NCBI GenBank assembly: GCA_039811865.1 | Contig: JBDHZK010000006.1 | Span: 1 to 41,507 of the forward strand | Length of the DNA stretch: 41,507 nucleotides | From: JBDHZK01 sp039811865 | Lineage (GTDB): Bacteria; Actinomycetota; Actinomycetes; Propionibacteriales; Propionibacteriaceae | Direction: 5' to 3' | Shown here: piece by piece, positions 27,101 through 33,348 of the stretch | Numbering within the stretch: the stretch's first letter is position 1 | Layout: each line of letters begins with the position of its first letter | Position numbers and translations under genes: made by a program | The notes under the pieces: generated by a model | Told to the model about the DNA's origin: nothing | Databases searched by the model: none | Seen by the model: only the letters and a program-made list of their open reading frames with translations

Positions 27101-27361
27101 GCGGCCGAGGCGGCCGGCGATCCGCGTCCTCAAGTCCACCGCCGCCCGCCGCGAGAAGGTGAGCACCAGACATCGGCGGCCGGCCCGCAGCCGCGCCACC
27201 GCGGCCTCCACCAGGGCAGTGGTCTTGCCGGTGCCAGGCCCGCCCAACACGAGCAAGCCGCCCTCTGCGTGGGCAAGGACCTGCTCTTGGCCGGAGTCCA
27301 ATGTGGGCGCGACCCATTCCGCGTTCGGCGCGATCAGTCGGTACGGCCCGGTGGAAGGCAT
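24188..27361 (-). CDS. adnA: AdnA subunit of the AdnAB helicase-nuclease
   Basis: The product is 1057 residues from the ATG at 27361 (a GTG one codon upstream is possible), matching the roughly 1055 of Rv3202c. N-terminal motor: Walker A GGPGTGKT (40-47); motif II reads VDEYPELDGAQ (239-249) rather than DEYQDxD; RVLTAHRAKGREWELVVV; RRLFYVAITRA. The C-terminal nuclease has DCPRKWFC and then CARCAFAGSC, the four cysteines expected for an AddB/AdnA-type iron-sulfur cluster, plus GSIIHTLAEHA, GSVDRLE and VVDFKTGR. AdnA pairs with AdnB in double-strand break resection. It is translationally coupled to adnB and divergent from the alkyltransferase-like gene. The altered motif II hints at a weakened motor in this subunit. 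Confidence 0.92.
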   Translation of the reverse strand: MPSTGPYRLIAPNAEWVAPTLDSGQEQVLAHAEGGLLVLGGPGTGKTTALVEAAVARLRAGRRCLVLTFSRRAAVDLRTRIAGRLGRTVDSVLALTLHGLCLAIVRRFGDLEPFGASVRLLTAPEQEFRVREVLAEHGPRRWPEQLAGAHPTQGFAAQLRDLLARTRQLGLDPADVAAAGQVQERPEWVSAGEFGEAYLDGLDFEQALDYGELVHRARLLVTHEQVAQTLRAELGVIYVDEYPELDGAQIGLLRQLSGPGGALVAAGDPDQAVFGFRGAQPRSLAEFGDDFAGPGGPARTLVLGRSHRQCVELEAVTRRVADRLPSAGLPAQHVRALRSADGAPRGARVEAFTFEGEGAQAEHIADLLRVAHVVEGVPWSRMCVLVRSGRRGIPPMRRALVAAGVPVEVAGDEIPLAAELAVRPLLLALDVISRGRRPNADEAYRLLTSPLGGLDSVTLRALGRGLRAAERAESGGVDLPRSSGELIARALAAPEVLADYPDLAGADQARALASLLIQVEENLARGANAQEALWALWSGTSWPERLAAQAAARGESGRRADRDLDAVCALFELAEHSEEVVGSRGLAAFLGEVAAQRIPADTQREGSVRGQAVRVLTAHRAKGREWELVVVAGVQEGVWPDVRRRGTLLAVEELAEATGRDPRPDSAGEILAEERRLFYVAITRATRRLVVTAVAGTDGEADQPSRFIHELRIPVRSVSGRPGRPLNLTGLVAELRRTSVDPQASPGLAAAAAKRLAVLAEARDRGGRPLVPAADPANWWGLLEVTDTPTEAGRRPLRLSGSHVQALLDCPRKWFCSRQVRGESGRSNALTLGSIIHTLAEHAQTEGLELDELGTNLGRVWDQIPFEAAWVSAAERVEAEQALARYAAWASANPRELVGVEVGFEVVVDVDGEPVTLVGSVDRLERESDGRLRVVDFKTGRTAPTKNEVAAVDQLGVYQLAVEQGAFEPQVPGERRCSGAELVFLRQGDGDYPKVMPQASLAEVRGADDRYETWVHRRIAQAAEVLRRGAFPATPGSACARCAFAGSCPATSRQVIS

Positions 27362-27437
27362 CACGACGCCAATGCAATCACCCGGGTCCGACAATCCTGG
27401 GCTCGATCCGGCGCCGAACGTGCACCAGGCGCCCGGT

Positions 27438-27443
27438 TAGGCT
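27438..27443 (+). promoter_or_regulatory. -10 hexamer of a probable leaderless promoter (alkyltransferase-like gene)
   Basis: TAGGCT ends 6 nt before the GTG at 27450, so position +1 would be the G of the start codon. No Shine-Dalgarno site is seen. The -35 region is weak. Confidence 0.42.
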
Positions 27444-27449
27444 CGACCT

Positions 27450-27725
27450 GTGCCCCCGACCCGTCGCGAACTACTGGACGCGGTCGCGCTCGCCGTCGGG
27501 GCCGTCCCCCCGGGGACGACGGTCAGCTACGGCGAGATCGCCCGGCTCGTCGGAACCGGCCCGAGGCAGGTCGGGGCGGCGTTGGCCCAACTGGGCGACG
27601 AGGTCGACTGGTGGCGGGTGATCCGTTCGGACGGCCGCATCGCGGCGCACCTGGTGGCCGAGGCCACCAGGCGGCTAAGCGCCGAGGGAGTGTCGGTCGT
27701 GGACGGTCGCGTCAGGCGGGTTTGA
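27450..27725 (+). CDS. Alkyltransferase-like (MGMT-fold) DNA-binding protein
   Basis: This 91-residue protein matches the C-terminal DNA-binding domain of O6-alkylguanine methyltransferases: LLDAVALAVGAVPPGTTVSY, then GEIARLVGTGPRQVGAAL (helix-turn-helix with the Arg-finger region) and WWRVIRSDGRI. The catalytic PCHRV of true methyltransferases is absent; a Trp-Arg-Val segment stands in its place (DWWRVIRSDG). It therefore belongs with the alkyltransferase-like (ATL) proteins, which bind alkylated guanine and signal to nucleotide excision repair. The GTG start has no ribosome binding site, but a TAGGCT -10 lies 6 nt upstream. It is divergent from adnA, so DNA-damage genes are grouped here as in mycobacteria. 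Confidence 0.9.
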   Translation: MPPTRRELLDAVALAVGAVPPGTTVSYGEIARLVGTGPRQVGAALAQLGDEVDWWRVIRSDGRIAAHLVAEATRRLSAEGVSVVDGRVRRV

Positions 27726-27933
27726 GCGGGCTCGAATCGCGGGCGGCGCCGCCTCGCCCACAGGGGTGGGCGGACTGGCGGGTAACTCTCGGATATGCAA
27801 GGGTTGAGCCGCTGTCGCGCGTTGCCCCGGCTCGGCCGACCCATGGCTCGGGCCCAACGACTCGCCAGGATGTATGTCTGGCAGCAGCCATGAATCCGTG
27901 AGGTGCGGAGTCAAATAGGTAAGGGAGAAGTAC
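27726..27933. other. Intergenic region upstream of the cold-shock gene
   Basis: This 208-bp stretch holds no recognisable gene. It contains a small hairpin (CGCCCAC-AGGG-GTGGGCG, 27755-27772) that may end the alkyltransferase-like transcript, and it should contain the promoter and 5' leader of the cold-shock gene. I could not identify a convincing -10/-35 pair. Confidence 0.5.
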
Positions 27934-28140
27934 ATGGCGCAAGGAACCGTCAAGTGGTTCAGTGCCGAAAAGGGATACGGTTTTATCGCTGTCGAGGGTG
28001 CCGACCAGGACGTGTTCGTCCACTACTCGGCGATCGACACGACCGGATTCCGATCGCTTGATCAGGGCCAGGAGGTCGAGTTCGAGATCACTTCCGGCCC
28101 CAAGGGACCGCAGGCCGATCGCGTTCGCATTCGCAACTGA
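27934..28140 (+). CDS. Cold-shock domain protein (CspA family)
   Basis: This 68-residue protein is a single cold-shock domain with both RNA-binding motifs: RNP1 KGYGFI and RNP2 DVFVHYSAI, and the usual opening GTVKWFSAEKG. The ATG has GGGAGAAG 4 nt upstream. Such proteins bind single-stranded RNA and DNA and act as RNA chaperones; in actinobacteria many are constitutive rather than cold-induced, so the name describes the fold. It is monocistronic, with a strong terminator 12 nt after the stop. Confidence 0.97.
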   Translation: MAQGTVKWFSAEKGYGFIAVEGADQDVFVHYSAIDTTGFRSLDQGQEVEFEITSGPKGPQADRVRIRN

Positions 28141-28151
28141 TCGTCCGTGGG

Positions 28152-28196
28152 AGCCGGGCGCGCCATTGGGCGCGTCCGGCTCTCGCCTTTTGTGTT
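28152..28196 (+). terminator. Rho-independent terminator after the cold-shock gene
   Basis: AGCCGGGCGCGCC (28152-28164) pairs with GGCGCGTCCGGCT (28169-28181), 13 bp with one G-T wobble, closing a 4-nt ATTG loop. CTCGCCTTTTGTGTT follows. Confidence 0.85.
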
Positions 28197-28217
28197 ACCA
28201 GTTTCCCAGGAGGTCCG

Positions 28218-29162
28218 ATGCCCGCCACCGAGATCAAGGTCGATATCGCCGGACGGGTGCTCACGCTCACCAACCTCGACAAAGTGCTGTATCCCGCCAC
28301 CGGATTCACCAAGGCCGAGGTCATCGACTATTACCTGAACATCGCCGCGACGATCCTGCCGCATTTGGCCGATCGGGCGATCACCAGGCTGCGTTTCCCC
28401 GACGGGACCGGGCCCAATGCGTTCAGCTTCTACGAGAAGAACGCTCCGAACGGCTGTCCGGGGTGGGTTCGGCTGCAACGCGTCGCCGCGTCCGACTCCG
28501 ACATCGACTATGTCGTCGCCGACAGCCCGGCCACGCTGGTCCTGCTGGCCAACTACGCGGCGCTGGAACTGCACACCCCGCAATGGCGAATCCCGGCGCC
28601 GGCGCCTGGCCTGATCCGGCTGGACGCGCCGGACGCGCCCGCGTCCGACCTGCTCGTGATCGACCTGGACCCGGGGGCGGGGACCACCATGGCCACGTCC
28701 GCCAAGGCCGCCTTGCTGGCCGCCGCGCGCCTCGCGGCGGACGGGCTGATCGCCTATCCGCGCACGTCCGGGAGCAAGGGCCTGCAGTTGCAGGCGGCCA
28801 TCGAACCGGTCTGCGGACGCCGGGCCACGGCGTACGCCCGCCGGGTGGCGCTGGATCTGGTGGCCGCTCAACCCGACCTGTTCATCGTTCAGAACTCGGT
28901 GGCCGCCCGGGCCGAAAAGGTGTTCGTCGACGTTCTGCAGAACCAGTCGGCCCGCAACACGATCGCCAACTACTCCCTGCGTGGCCGCGACCGCCCCACC
29001 GTGGCCACCCCGATCACCTGGGACGAGGTAGCCGAGGCCGCGCAGGGACGGCCCCTGGCGTTCGTCGCCGGCGACGTCCTTGCCCGGGTCGAGGAAATGG
29101 GGGACCTGGCCGCGGATCTGTTGGCCGATTCGGGGGCACCCCTTCCCCTTACTGACGAGTAA
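28218..29162 (+). CDS. Stand-alone LigD-type primase-polymerase domain protein
   Basis: This 314-residue protein has AGGAGG 4 nt before the ATG. It matches the LigD polymerase (archaeo-eukaryotic primase) domain without ligase or nuclease domains: TNLDKVLYP near the N-terminus, RFPDGTG and FYEKNAP, the metal-binding VIDLDPG (Asp149, Asp151), SGSKGLQ (184-190), and FVDVLQNQSARNTI (Asp238 as third acidic residue). Such proteins add ribo- or deoxynucleotides during non-homologous end joining or gap filling. In the motif SGxKGxH the usual His is Gln190 here, which may alter nucleotide binding. No ku or ligase gene is in the window. The stop overlaps the predicted promoter of the tetR gene. Confidence 0.88.
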   Translation: MPATEIKVDIAGRVLTLTNLDKVLYPATGFTKAEVIDYYLNIAATILPHLADRAITRLRFPDGTGPNAFSFYEKNAPNGCPGWVRLQRVAASDSDIDYVVADSPATLVLLANYAALELHTPQWRIPAPAPGLIRLDAPDAPASDLLVIDLDPGAGTTMATSAKAALLAAARLAADGLIAYPRTSGSKGLQLQAAIEPVCGRRATAYARRVALDLVAAQPDLFIVQNSVAARAEKVFVDVLQNQSARNTIANYSLRGRDRPTVATPITWDEVAEAAQGRPLAFVAGDVLARVEEMGDLAADLLADSGAPLPLTDE

Positions 29163-29181
29163 AGGTCCCTGGCCTTACCAT
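29152..29181 (+). promoter_or_regulatory. Leaderless promoter of the TetR gene
   Basis: -35-like CTGACG (29152-29157), an 18-nt spacer and -10 TACCAT (29176-29181) end 6 nt before the GTG at 29188. The first G of the start codon would be +1. The -35 overlaps the 3' end of the LigD-like gene. Confidence 0.5.
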
Positions 29182-29187
29182 TCACTC

Positions 29188-29802
29188 GTGACCGAACCCG
29201 ATCCGCAGCGCCGCCAACGTCTACCCCGAGCGCAGCGCCGCGCACTGCTGCTCGCCGCCGCCACCGAGGTATTCGCCCGGCAGGGCTATCACGATGCCTC
29301 GATGGACGCCGTGGCCAAGGCCGCCGGGGTGACCAAGCCGGTGCTTTATCAGCATTTCGATTCCAAACTCGAACTGCTGCGGGCGGTGATCGTCGGCGCG
29401 AGCCAGGACTTGCGGGATCGCGTTTCGGCCTCCATGTCGAGTACGGATGAGGGGGTACATCCGTTCGTCGGCGCCATCGACGCTCTGTTCGCGTTCGCCG
29501 CATCGGAGAATCATGCGTTCGAACTCATCTTCGAAGCCGAACTTCCGCAGGACCCCGTGGTCAAGGAAGCCATCCTGGGCAACACGCAGGAAATCGCGCT
29601 CGAGGCGGGTCCGGTCATCGCGCGCAGTTCGGGCCTGGACGACGTGCGGGCAGCTCAGTTGGCCTGGAGCCTGATCGGCATGGGCACGTTCGCCGTCCGG
29701 CACTGGAAGCGCAGCGGGTCGTTGCTGCCCGTGGACGAGGCGGCCCAGTTGATCGCCGACCTGACCTTGTCAGGGCTCGGCCAGTGGCCCCCCCGGGGTT
29801 GA
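29188..29802 (+). CDS. TetR family transcriptional regulator
   Basis: The product is 204 residues from a GTG at 29188; the open frame extends back into the LigD-like gene, but the promoter position supports this start. The N-terminal DNA-binding domain is typical: RRALLLAAATEVFARQGYH, SMDAVAKAAGVTKPVLYQHF (helix-turn-helix about 37-56), then DSKLELLRAVI. The C-terminal ligand-binding domain is helical and unassignable. It resembles the single-gene TetR regulators found near telA/pknG-type loci, but whether it controls the operon starting 84 bp downstream is inference. No clear palindromic operator is visible in that gap. Confidence 0.92.
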   Translation: MTEPDPQRRQRLPRAQRRALLLAAATEVFARQGYHDASMDAVAKAAGVTKPVLYQHFDSKLELLRAVIVGASQDLRDRVSASMSSTDEGVHPFVGAIDALFAFAASENHAFELIFEAELPQDPVVKEAILGNTQEIALEAGPVIARSSGLDDVRAAQLAWSLIGMGTFAVRHWKRSGSLLPVDEAAQLIADLTLSGLGQWPPRG

Positions 29803-29845
29803 CCGGAGCGACGAGCCGTCTTCCGATCCATACCCCGGGTCCGGA

Positions 29846-29851
29846 TACATT
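29846..29851 (+). promoter_or_regulatory. Candidate -10 hexamer for the telA-pknG operon
   Basis: TACATT lies 34 nt upstream of the telA ATG. The best -35-like element, TTCCGA at 29821, is 19 nt away, so support is weak. The 83-bp gap holds no other recognisable site. Confidence 0.25.
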
Positions 29852-29885
29852 TGGCTAACCCGCAGGTAAGTCAGGAAGGTCTCGC

Positions 29886-31112
29886 ATGAGCATGGCCAGT
29901 CAGCCCGGTGGCGCTGCCCGCCTGGAACCCCCCGTCGCGACGCTCTCGCTGGAGGCCCCGGCTCCTCCCCCCGTGGTGACCCAGACGCAGGCGCCCCAGA
30001 TGGCCCCCGCGGTGGACGCCGCCCAGGTGCCGGCCTTGGACGCCAAGGCCGACGAGTTCCTGGCCGCGATCGACGCCGCGGAGGCGAAGTCGCCGCAGTT
30101 CTCCGCCCAGGCCGATGCCGTGCGCAGCATGGGCGACGAGGACATCCGCCGGGCCGCGGAGACGTCCAATCGCCTGCTGCAGGCCCCGGTCCGCGCCCTC
30201 CAGGAGGGCGGGATCGCCCAGGGCTCCAAGGTGGGCAACACGTTGCTTCAGTTGCGCCGGACCGTGGAGGCGCTCGACCCGAGCCAGACCCGGGGGGCGA
30301 AGAAGTTCCTCGGGATCATCCCGATGGGCGAGCAGATCCAGGACTACTTCCGCAAGTACCAAAGCGCCCAGTCGCATTTGAACGGGATTCTGCACGCCCT
30401 GCGCAGCGGTCAGGACGAGCTGACCAAGGACAACATCGCGCTGACGATGGAAAAGCAGAACCTGTGGACGGTCATGGGCCGGCTGAACCAGTACGTCTAC
30501 ATCGCCGAACGCCTGGACGCCAAGCTGACCGCCAAGATCGCCGAACTCGAGGTCACCGATCCCGAGAAGGCGAAGGTGATGAGCCAGGACGTCTTGTTCT
30601 ACGTGCGCCAAAAGCACCAGGACCTGCTGACGCAACTGGCTGTTTCGATCCAGTCGTACCTGGCCATCGACATCGTGATCAAGAACAACATCGAGTTGAT
30701 CAAGGGTGTCGACCGGGCGTCGACCACGACGGTGGCGGCGCTGCGGACGGCCGTGATCGTCGCTCAGGCTCTCGGCAACCAGAAGCTGGTCCTGGACCAG
30801 ATCACGGCGCTTAACACCACCACCTCCGGGCTGATCCAGCGGACGTCGGAGATGCTGCGCGACAACTCCGCCGCGATTCAGCAGCAGGCGGCTTCGTCGA
30901 CCATCGGTCTGGAGCAACTGCAGGCCGCGTTCGCGAACATTTACCAGACGATGGACTCGATCGACGAGTTCAAGCTGAAGGCGCTGGACACGATGTCGGC
31001 GACGATCGGCGTCTTGGAGAACGAGGTCGTGAAGTCGCGCGACTACCTGACGCGGGTGCAGCAGCAGGACTCCCGGCAGGCACTGCCGGAAATCAAGCTC
31101 GACCAGCGCTGA
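29886..31112 (+). CDS. telA: TelA/KlaA-type toxic-anion (tellurite) resistance family protein
   Basis: This 408-residue protein has AGGAAGG 7 nt before the ATG. After a Pro/Ala-rich, probably disordered N-terminus (1-50) comes the TelA domain: KKFLGIIPMGEQIQDYFRKY, QDELTKDNIALTMEKQNLW, RQKHQDLLTQLAVSIQSYLA and ALRTAVIVAQAL, nearly all helical. TelA proteins occur in plasmid tellurite resistance and in chromosomal stress-response clusters; their molecular role is unknown, possibly a membrane-associated helical scaffold. This gene is first in a nine-gene operon with kinase, phosphatase and vWA genes, which favours a general envelope or stress function over tellurite detoxification. Confidence 0.92.
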   Translation: MSMASQPGGAARLEPPVATLSLEAPAPPPVVTQTQAPQMAPAVDAAQVPALDAKADEFLAAIDAAEAKSPQFSAQADAVRSMGDEDIRRAAETSNRLLQAPVRALQEGGIAQGSKVGNTLLQLRRTVEALDPSQTRGAKKFLGIIPMGEQIQDYFRKYQSAQSHLNGILHALRSGQDELTKDNIALTMEKQNLWTVMGRLNQYVYIAERLDAKLTAKIAELEVTDPEKAKVMSQDVLFYVRQKHQDLLTQLAVSIQSYLAIDIVIKNNIELIKGVDRASTTTVAALRTAVIVAQALGNQKLVLDQITALNTTTSGLIQRTSEMLRDNSAAIQQQAASSTIGLEQLQAAFANIYQTMDSIDEFKLKALDTMSATIGVLENEVVKSRDYLTRVQQQDSRQALPEIKLDQR

Positions 31113-31119
31113 GGTTTCG

Positions 31120-31686
31120 ATGGGGCTGTTGGATTGGCTGACGGGTCCTTCGAGACCCGAGGCACAGTTGCCGGTCGACGCCGCCCCCGCGCCCGCCCCG
31201 ACGGCGGCCGACCTGGAGGCGGCACTGCAGGATGTGGAGGCGATGGTCGCGGACGGACGCGTCCCGGCCGTCGTCAGCGCCCGCGTGCGGCGGATCACCC
31301 GGAGCGTCCGGGAGACGTTGCCGCGAATCGGCAACCTGGGCTTGGGCAGTCTCGACTCGTTCTCGGTGATCGCGACCGCCACCGATTACCTGCCCGAGGC
31401 GATCGGGGCCTACGTCCGGTTGCCGCGGGACTGGGCGGACTCTCGTCCGATCGAAAACGGCAAGACCTCCTTGCTGTTGCTGGTCGATCAGCTCGATCTA
31501 CTCGGCGGCACGATGGACAAGATTCGCGACGCGGTCAACCGGACCGATGCCGAGGCCCTGATCACGCATGGTCGATTCTTGCGCCAGCGGTTCGGGCACG
31601 CGGCCGACGCGGACGCGCTTCCCCCGGTGGAGGCGTCGGTGCCGCCGCCGCGCTCAGCAACAGCCAACCCTCTCAACCTGGACTAG
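31120..31686 (+). CDS. Hypothetical protein of the telA-pknG operon (188 aa)
   Basis: I do not recognise a named family. The protein has an amphipathic N-terminus (MGLLDWLTGPSRPE), a Pro/Ala linker, then a helical core with SARVRRITRSVRETLPRI, a conserved-looking YLPEAIGAYVRLPRDWADS and NGKTSLLLLVDQLDLL. There is no membrane segment or cysteine pair. GAGG overlapping the telA stop is its ribosome binding site, and it starts 7 nt after telA, so the two are probably made together. Position suggests a TelA partner, similar in place but not clearly in sequence to the XpaC-like proteins often beside TelA. Confidence 0.82.
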   Translation: MGLLDWLTGPSRPEAQLPVDAAPAPAPTAADLEAALQDVEAMVADGRVPAVVSARVRRITRSVRETLPRIGNLGLGSLDSFSVIATATDYLPEAIGAYVRLPRDWADSRPIENGKTSLLLLVDQLDLLGGTMDKIRDAVNRTDAEALITHGRFLRQRFGHAADADALPPVEASVPPPRSATANPLNLD

Positions 31687-31689
31687 CCG

Positions 31690-33348
31690 ATGCATCCATC
31701 CCAGAACGAACTCTCCGACGCGCTGGGCGCCTTGGTCGAGTTGGCCGCCGAGTTGGACGTCGACCCGGTCGCCGCCCGCACCGACGGTGAGCAACTGGCT
31801 GCGGCCGTCGCCGAGTCCGGCAAGGCCGCCTACGTCGACTGGGCGACGCAAACCGGACGCGGGCCCGGCGCGACCGAGTTCGTCGAGGCGGCCATCCGGG
31901 GCCGTCGATGGCGCGCCTCCCCCGTACCGACCCTGGGCTTGCTGACCGCGGCCGGCAACCCTCGCGCCAAGGAGTACGCCGCCGCGCTGGTCGCCGTCTG
32001 TTCGGCCGCCGTCCTACTCGGCGAACCCTCACCGGCCGTCGCCGGGGCGGCCCAGATGGCCGGAGCGGCCCAACTGGCGGCGCTCGGCCCACGCCCCGGT
32101 GTCCCGACCGCATCGCCGGACCCGCAGGCGGATTTCACCTCCCGCGCGCCGCAGCTACTGAACGAGGTGCTGGGCAAGCTCAACGCCAACCAGTCGAAGC
32201 TGTTCGATCTGCGCCACATCGACCCCCTAGCTCCCGGTGCGTTCGGTTCGCTGCAGAGCCCCACCCCGTCGTGGCCGACGCCGACGCCCCCGGTCGGGCC
32301 GGCCCCGCTCGACCCGACGCCGTCCGGTTCGGCACCCACCCAGGCGCCCACCGCGGCCGCCGCACCAGCCCCGGCCGCCGACGAACCCGAGTCCGAGCCC
32401 GAGCCACCGGCCAAGACCCTGGAGGAACTCCTCGCCGAATTGGACGCTCTGGTGGGGCTATCTCGAGTGAAGACCGAGATCCACCGGCAGTCGGCCGTGC
32501 TGCGGGTGGAGGGACTGCGCCACAAGGCGGGCCTGCGTAGCCCGACCATCACCAGGCATCTCGTTTTCGTCGGCAACCCGGGTACCGGCAAGACGACCGT
32601 GGCGCGGTTGGTCGCCGGCATCTATCGGGCGTTGGGCCTGCTCTCGAAGGGACAACTGGTAGAGGTCGACCGCTCCGAACTGGTCGCGGGATACCTCGGC
32701 CAGACCGCGATCAAGACCGCGGAGGTCGCTGCCAAGGCGATCGGCGGCGTCCTGTTCATCGACGAGGCCTACTCGCTCAACGGCGACCAGTACGGCGAGG
32801 AGGCGATCAACACCCTCGTCAAGGAGATGGAGGACAACCGTGACGACCTGGTCGTCATCGTGGCCGGGTACCCCGTCCCGATGGAGATCTTCATCGCCAA
32901 CAACCCCGGTCTGGCCAGCCGTTTCAGGACGACCATCACCTTCGACGACTACACCGACGACGAACTCGTCGGCATCTTGACGACCATGGCCGCGGCCTCC
33001 GACTACGACCTGGGTGAGGGCGTCGAGGAGCGTTTTCGGGAGCAGTTGTCGCAGCAGTTGCGCGACTCCACGTTCGGCAACGGGCGGTTCGCCCGCAACA
33101 CCCTGGAGGCCGCCGTCGGCCACCACGCCTGGCGGCTGCGAGAGGTGACCGAACCGACGCTGGAACAGCTACGCACGCTCCTGCCGACCGACTTCGAGGA
33201 CGAGCCGGCGCCGGCCGCCGAAGCTCATGGCCCCGACGCGAAGTGGGGTGTCGCCGATCCCGATGCCCCGGCCGGTGACCTCAACGACCCGGCTGCCGAG
33301 AGCGAGTCCGGCGACGACGCTGCCCCGAGCGGATCGGACGAGACGTGA
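31690..33348 (+). CDS. CbxX/CfqX-type AAA ATPase with N-terminal extension
   Basis: In this 552-residue protein residues 1-180 are helical and of unknown type; 185-245 are Pro/Ala-rich; the AAA module covers about 245-510. The ATPase has LDALVGLSRVKTEI, Walker A GNPGTGKT (295-302), the pore-loop-like GQLVEVDRSELVAGYLGQT, Walker B VLFIDEAYSL (354-363), VIVAGYP and NPGLASRF with the arginine finger. This is the CbxX/CfqX family (rubisco activase CbbX, sporulation SpoVK, ESX EccA). No ESX genes are present, so a chaperone-like remodelling role on other operon proteins is more likely. It starts 3 nt after the previous stop. The C-terminus is acidic and disordered. Confidence 0.92.
   Translation: MHPSQNELSDALGALVELAAELDVDPVAARTDGEQLAAAVAESGKAAYVDWATQTGRGPGATEFVEAAIRGRRWRASPVPTLGLLTAAGNPRAKEYAAALVAVCSAAVLLGEPSPAVAGAAQMAGAAQLAALGPRPGVPTASPDPQADFTSRAPQLLNEVLGKLNANQSKLFDLRHIDPLAPGAFGSLQSPTPSWPTPTPPVGPAPLDPTPSGSAPTQAPTAAAAPAPAADEPESEPEPPAKTLEELLAELDALVGLSRVKTEIHRQSAVLRVEGLRHKAGLRSPTITRHLVFVGNPGTGKTTVARLVAGIYRALGLLSKGQLVEVDRSELVAGYLGQTAIKTAEVAAKAIGGVLFIDEAYSLNGDQYGEEAINTLVKEMEDNRDDLVVIVAGYPVPMEIFIANNPGLASRFRTTITFDDYTDDELVGILTTMAAASDYDLGEGVEERFREQLSQQLRDSTFGNGRFARNTLEAAVGHHAWRLREVTEPTLEQLRTLLPTDFEDEPAPAAEAHGPDAKWGVADPDAPAGDLNDPAAESESGDDAAPSGSDET

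Noticed and set aside
9355..27361. A defence island (several helicases and nucleases together)
   Set aside because: All members are recognisable housekeeping repair enzymes in conserved actinobacterial order, with no restriction, toxin or CRISPR genes.
26597..27901. 434-codon plus-strand frame opposite adnA
   Set aside because: It overlaps both adnA (antisense) and the alkyltransferase-like gene (other frame); no domain seen.
31690..33348. AAA ATPase as EccA of a type VII (ESX) secretion system
   Set aside because: No EccB-E, WXG100 or PE/PPE-like genes are present and the N-terminal domain is not TPR-like by eye.
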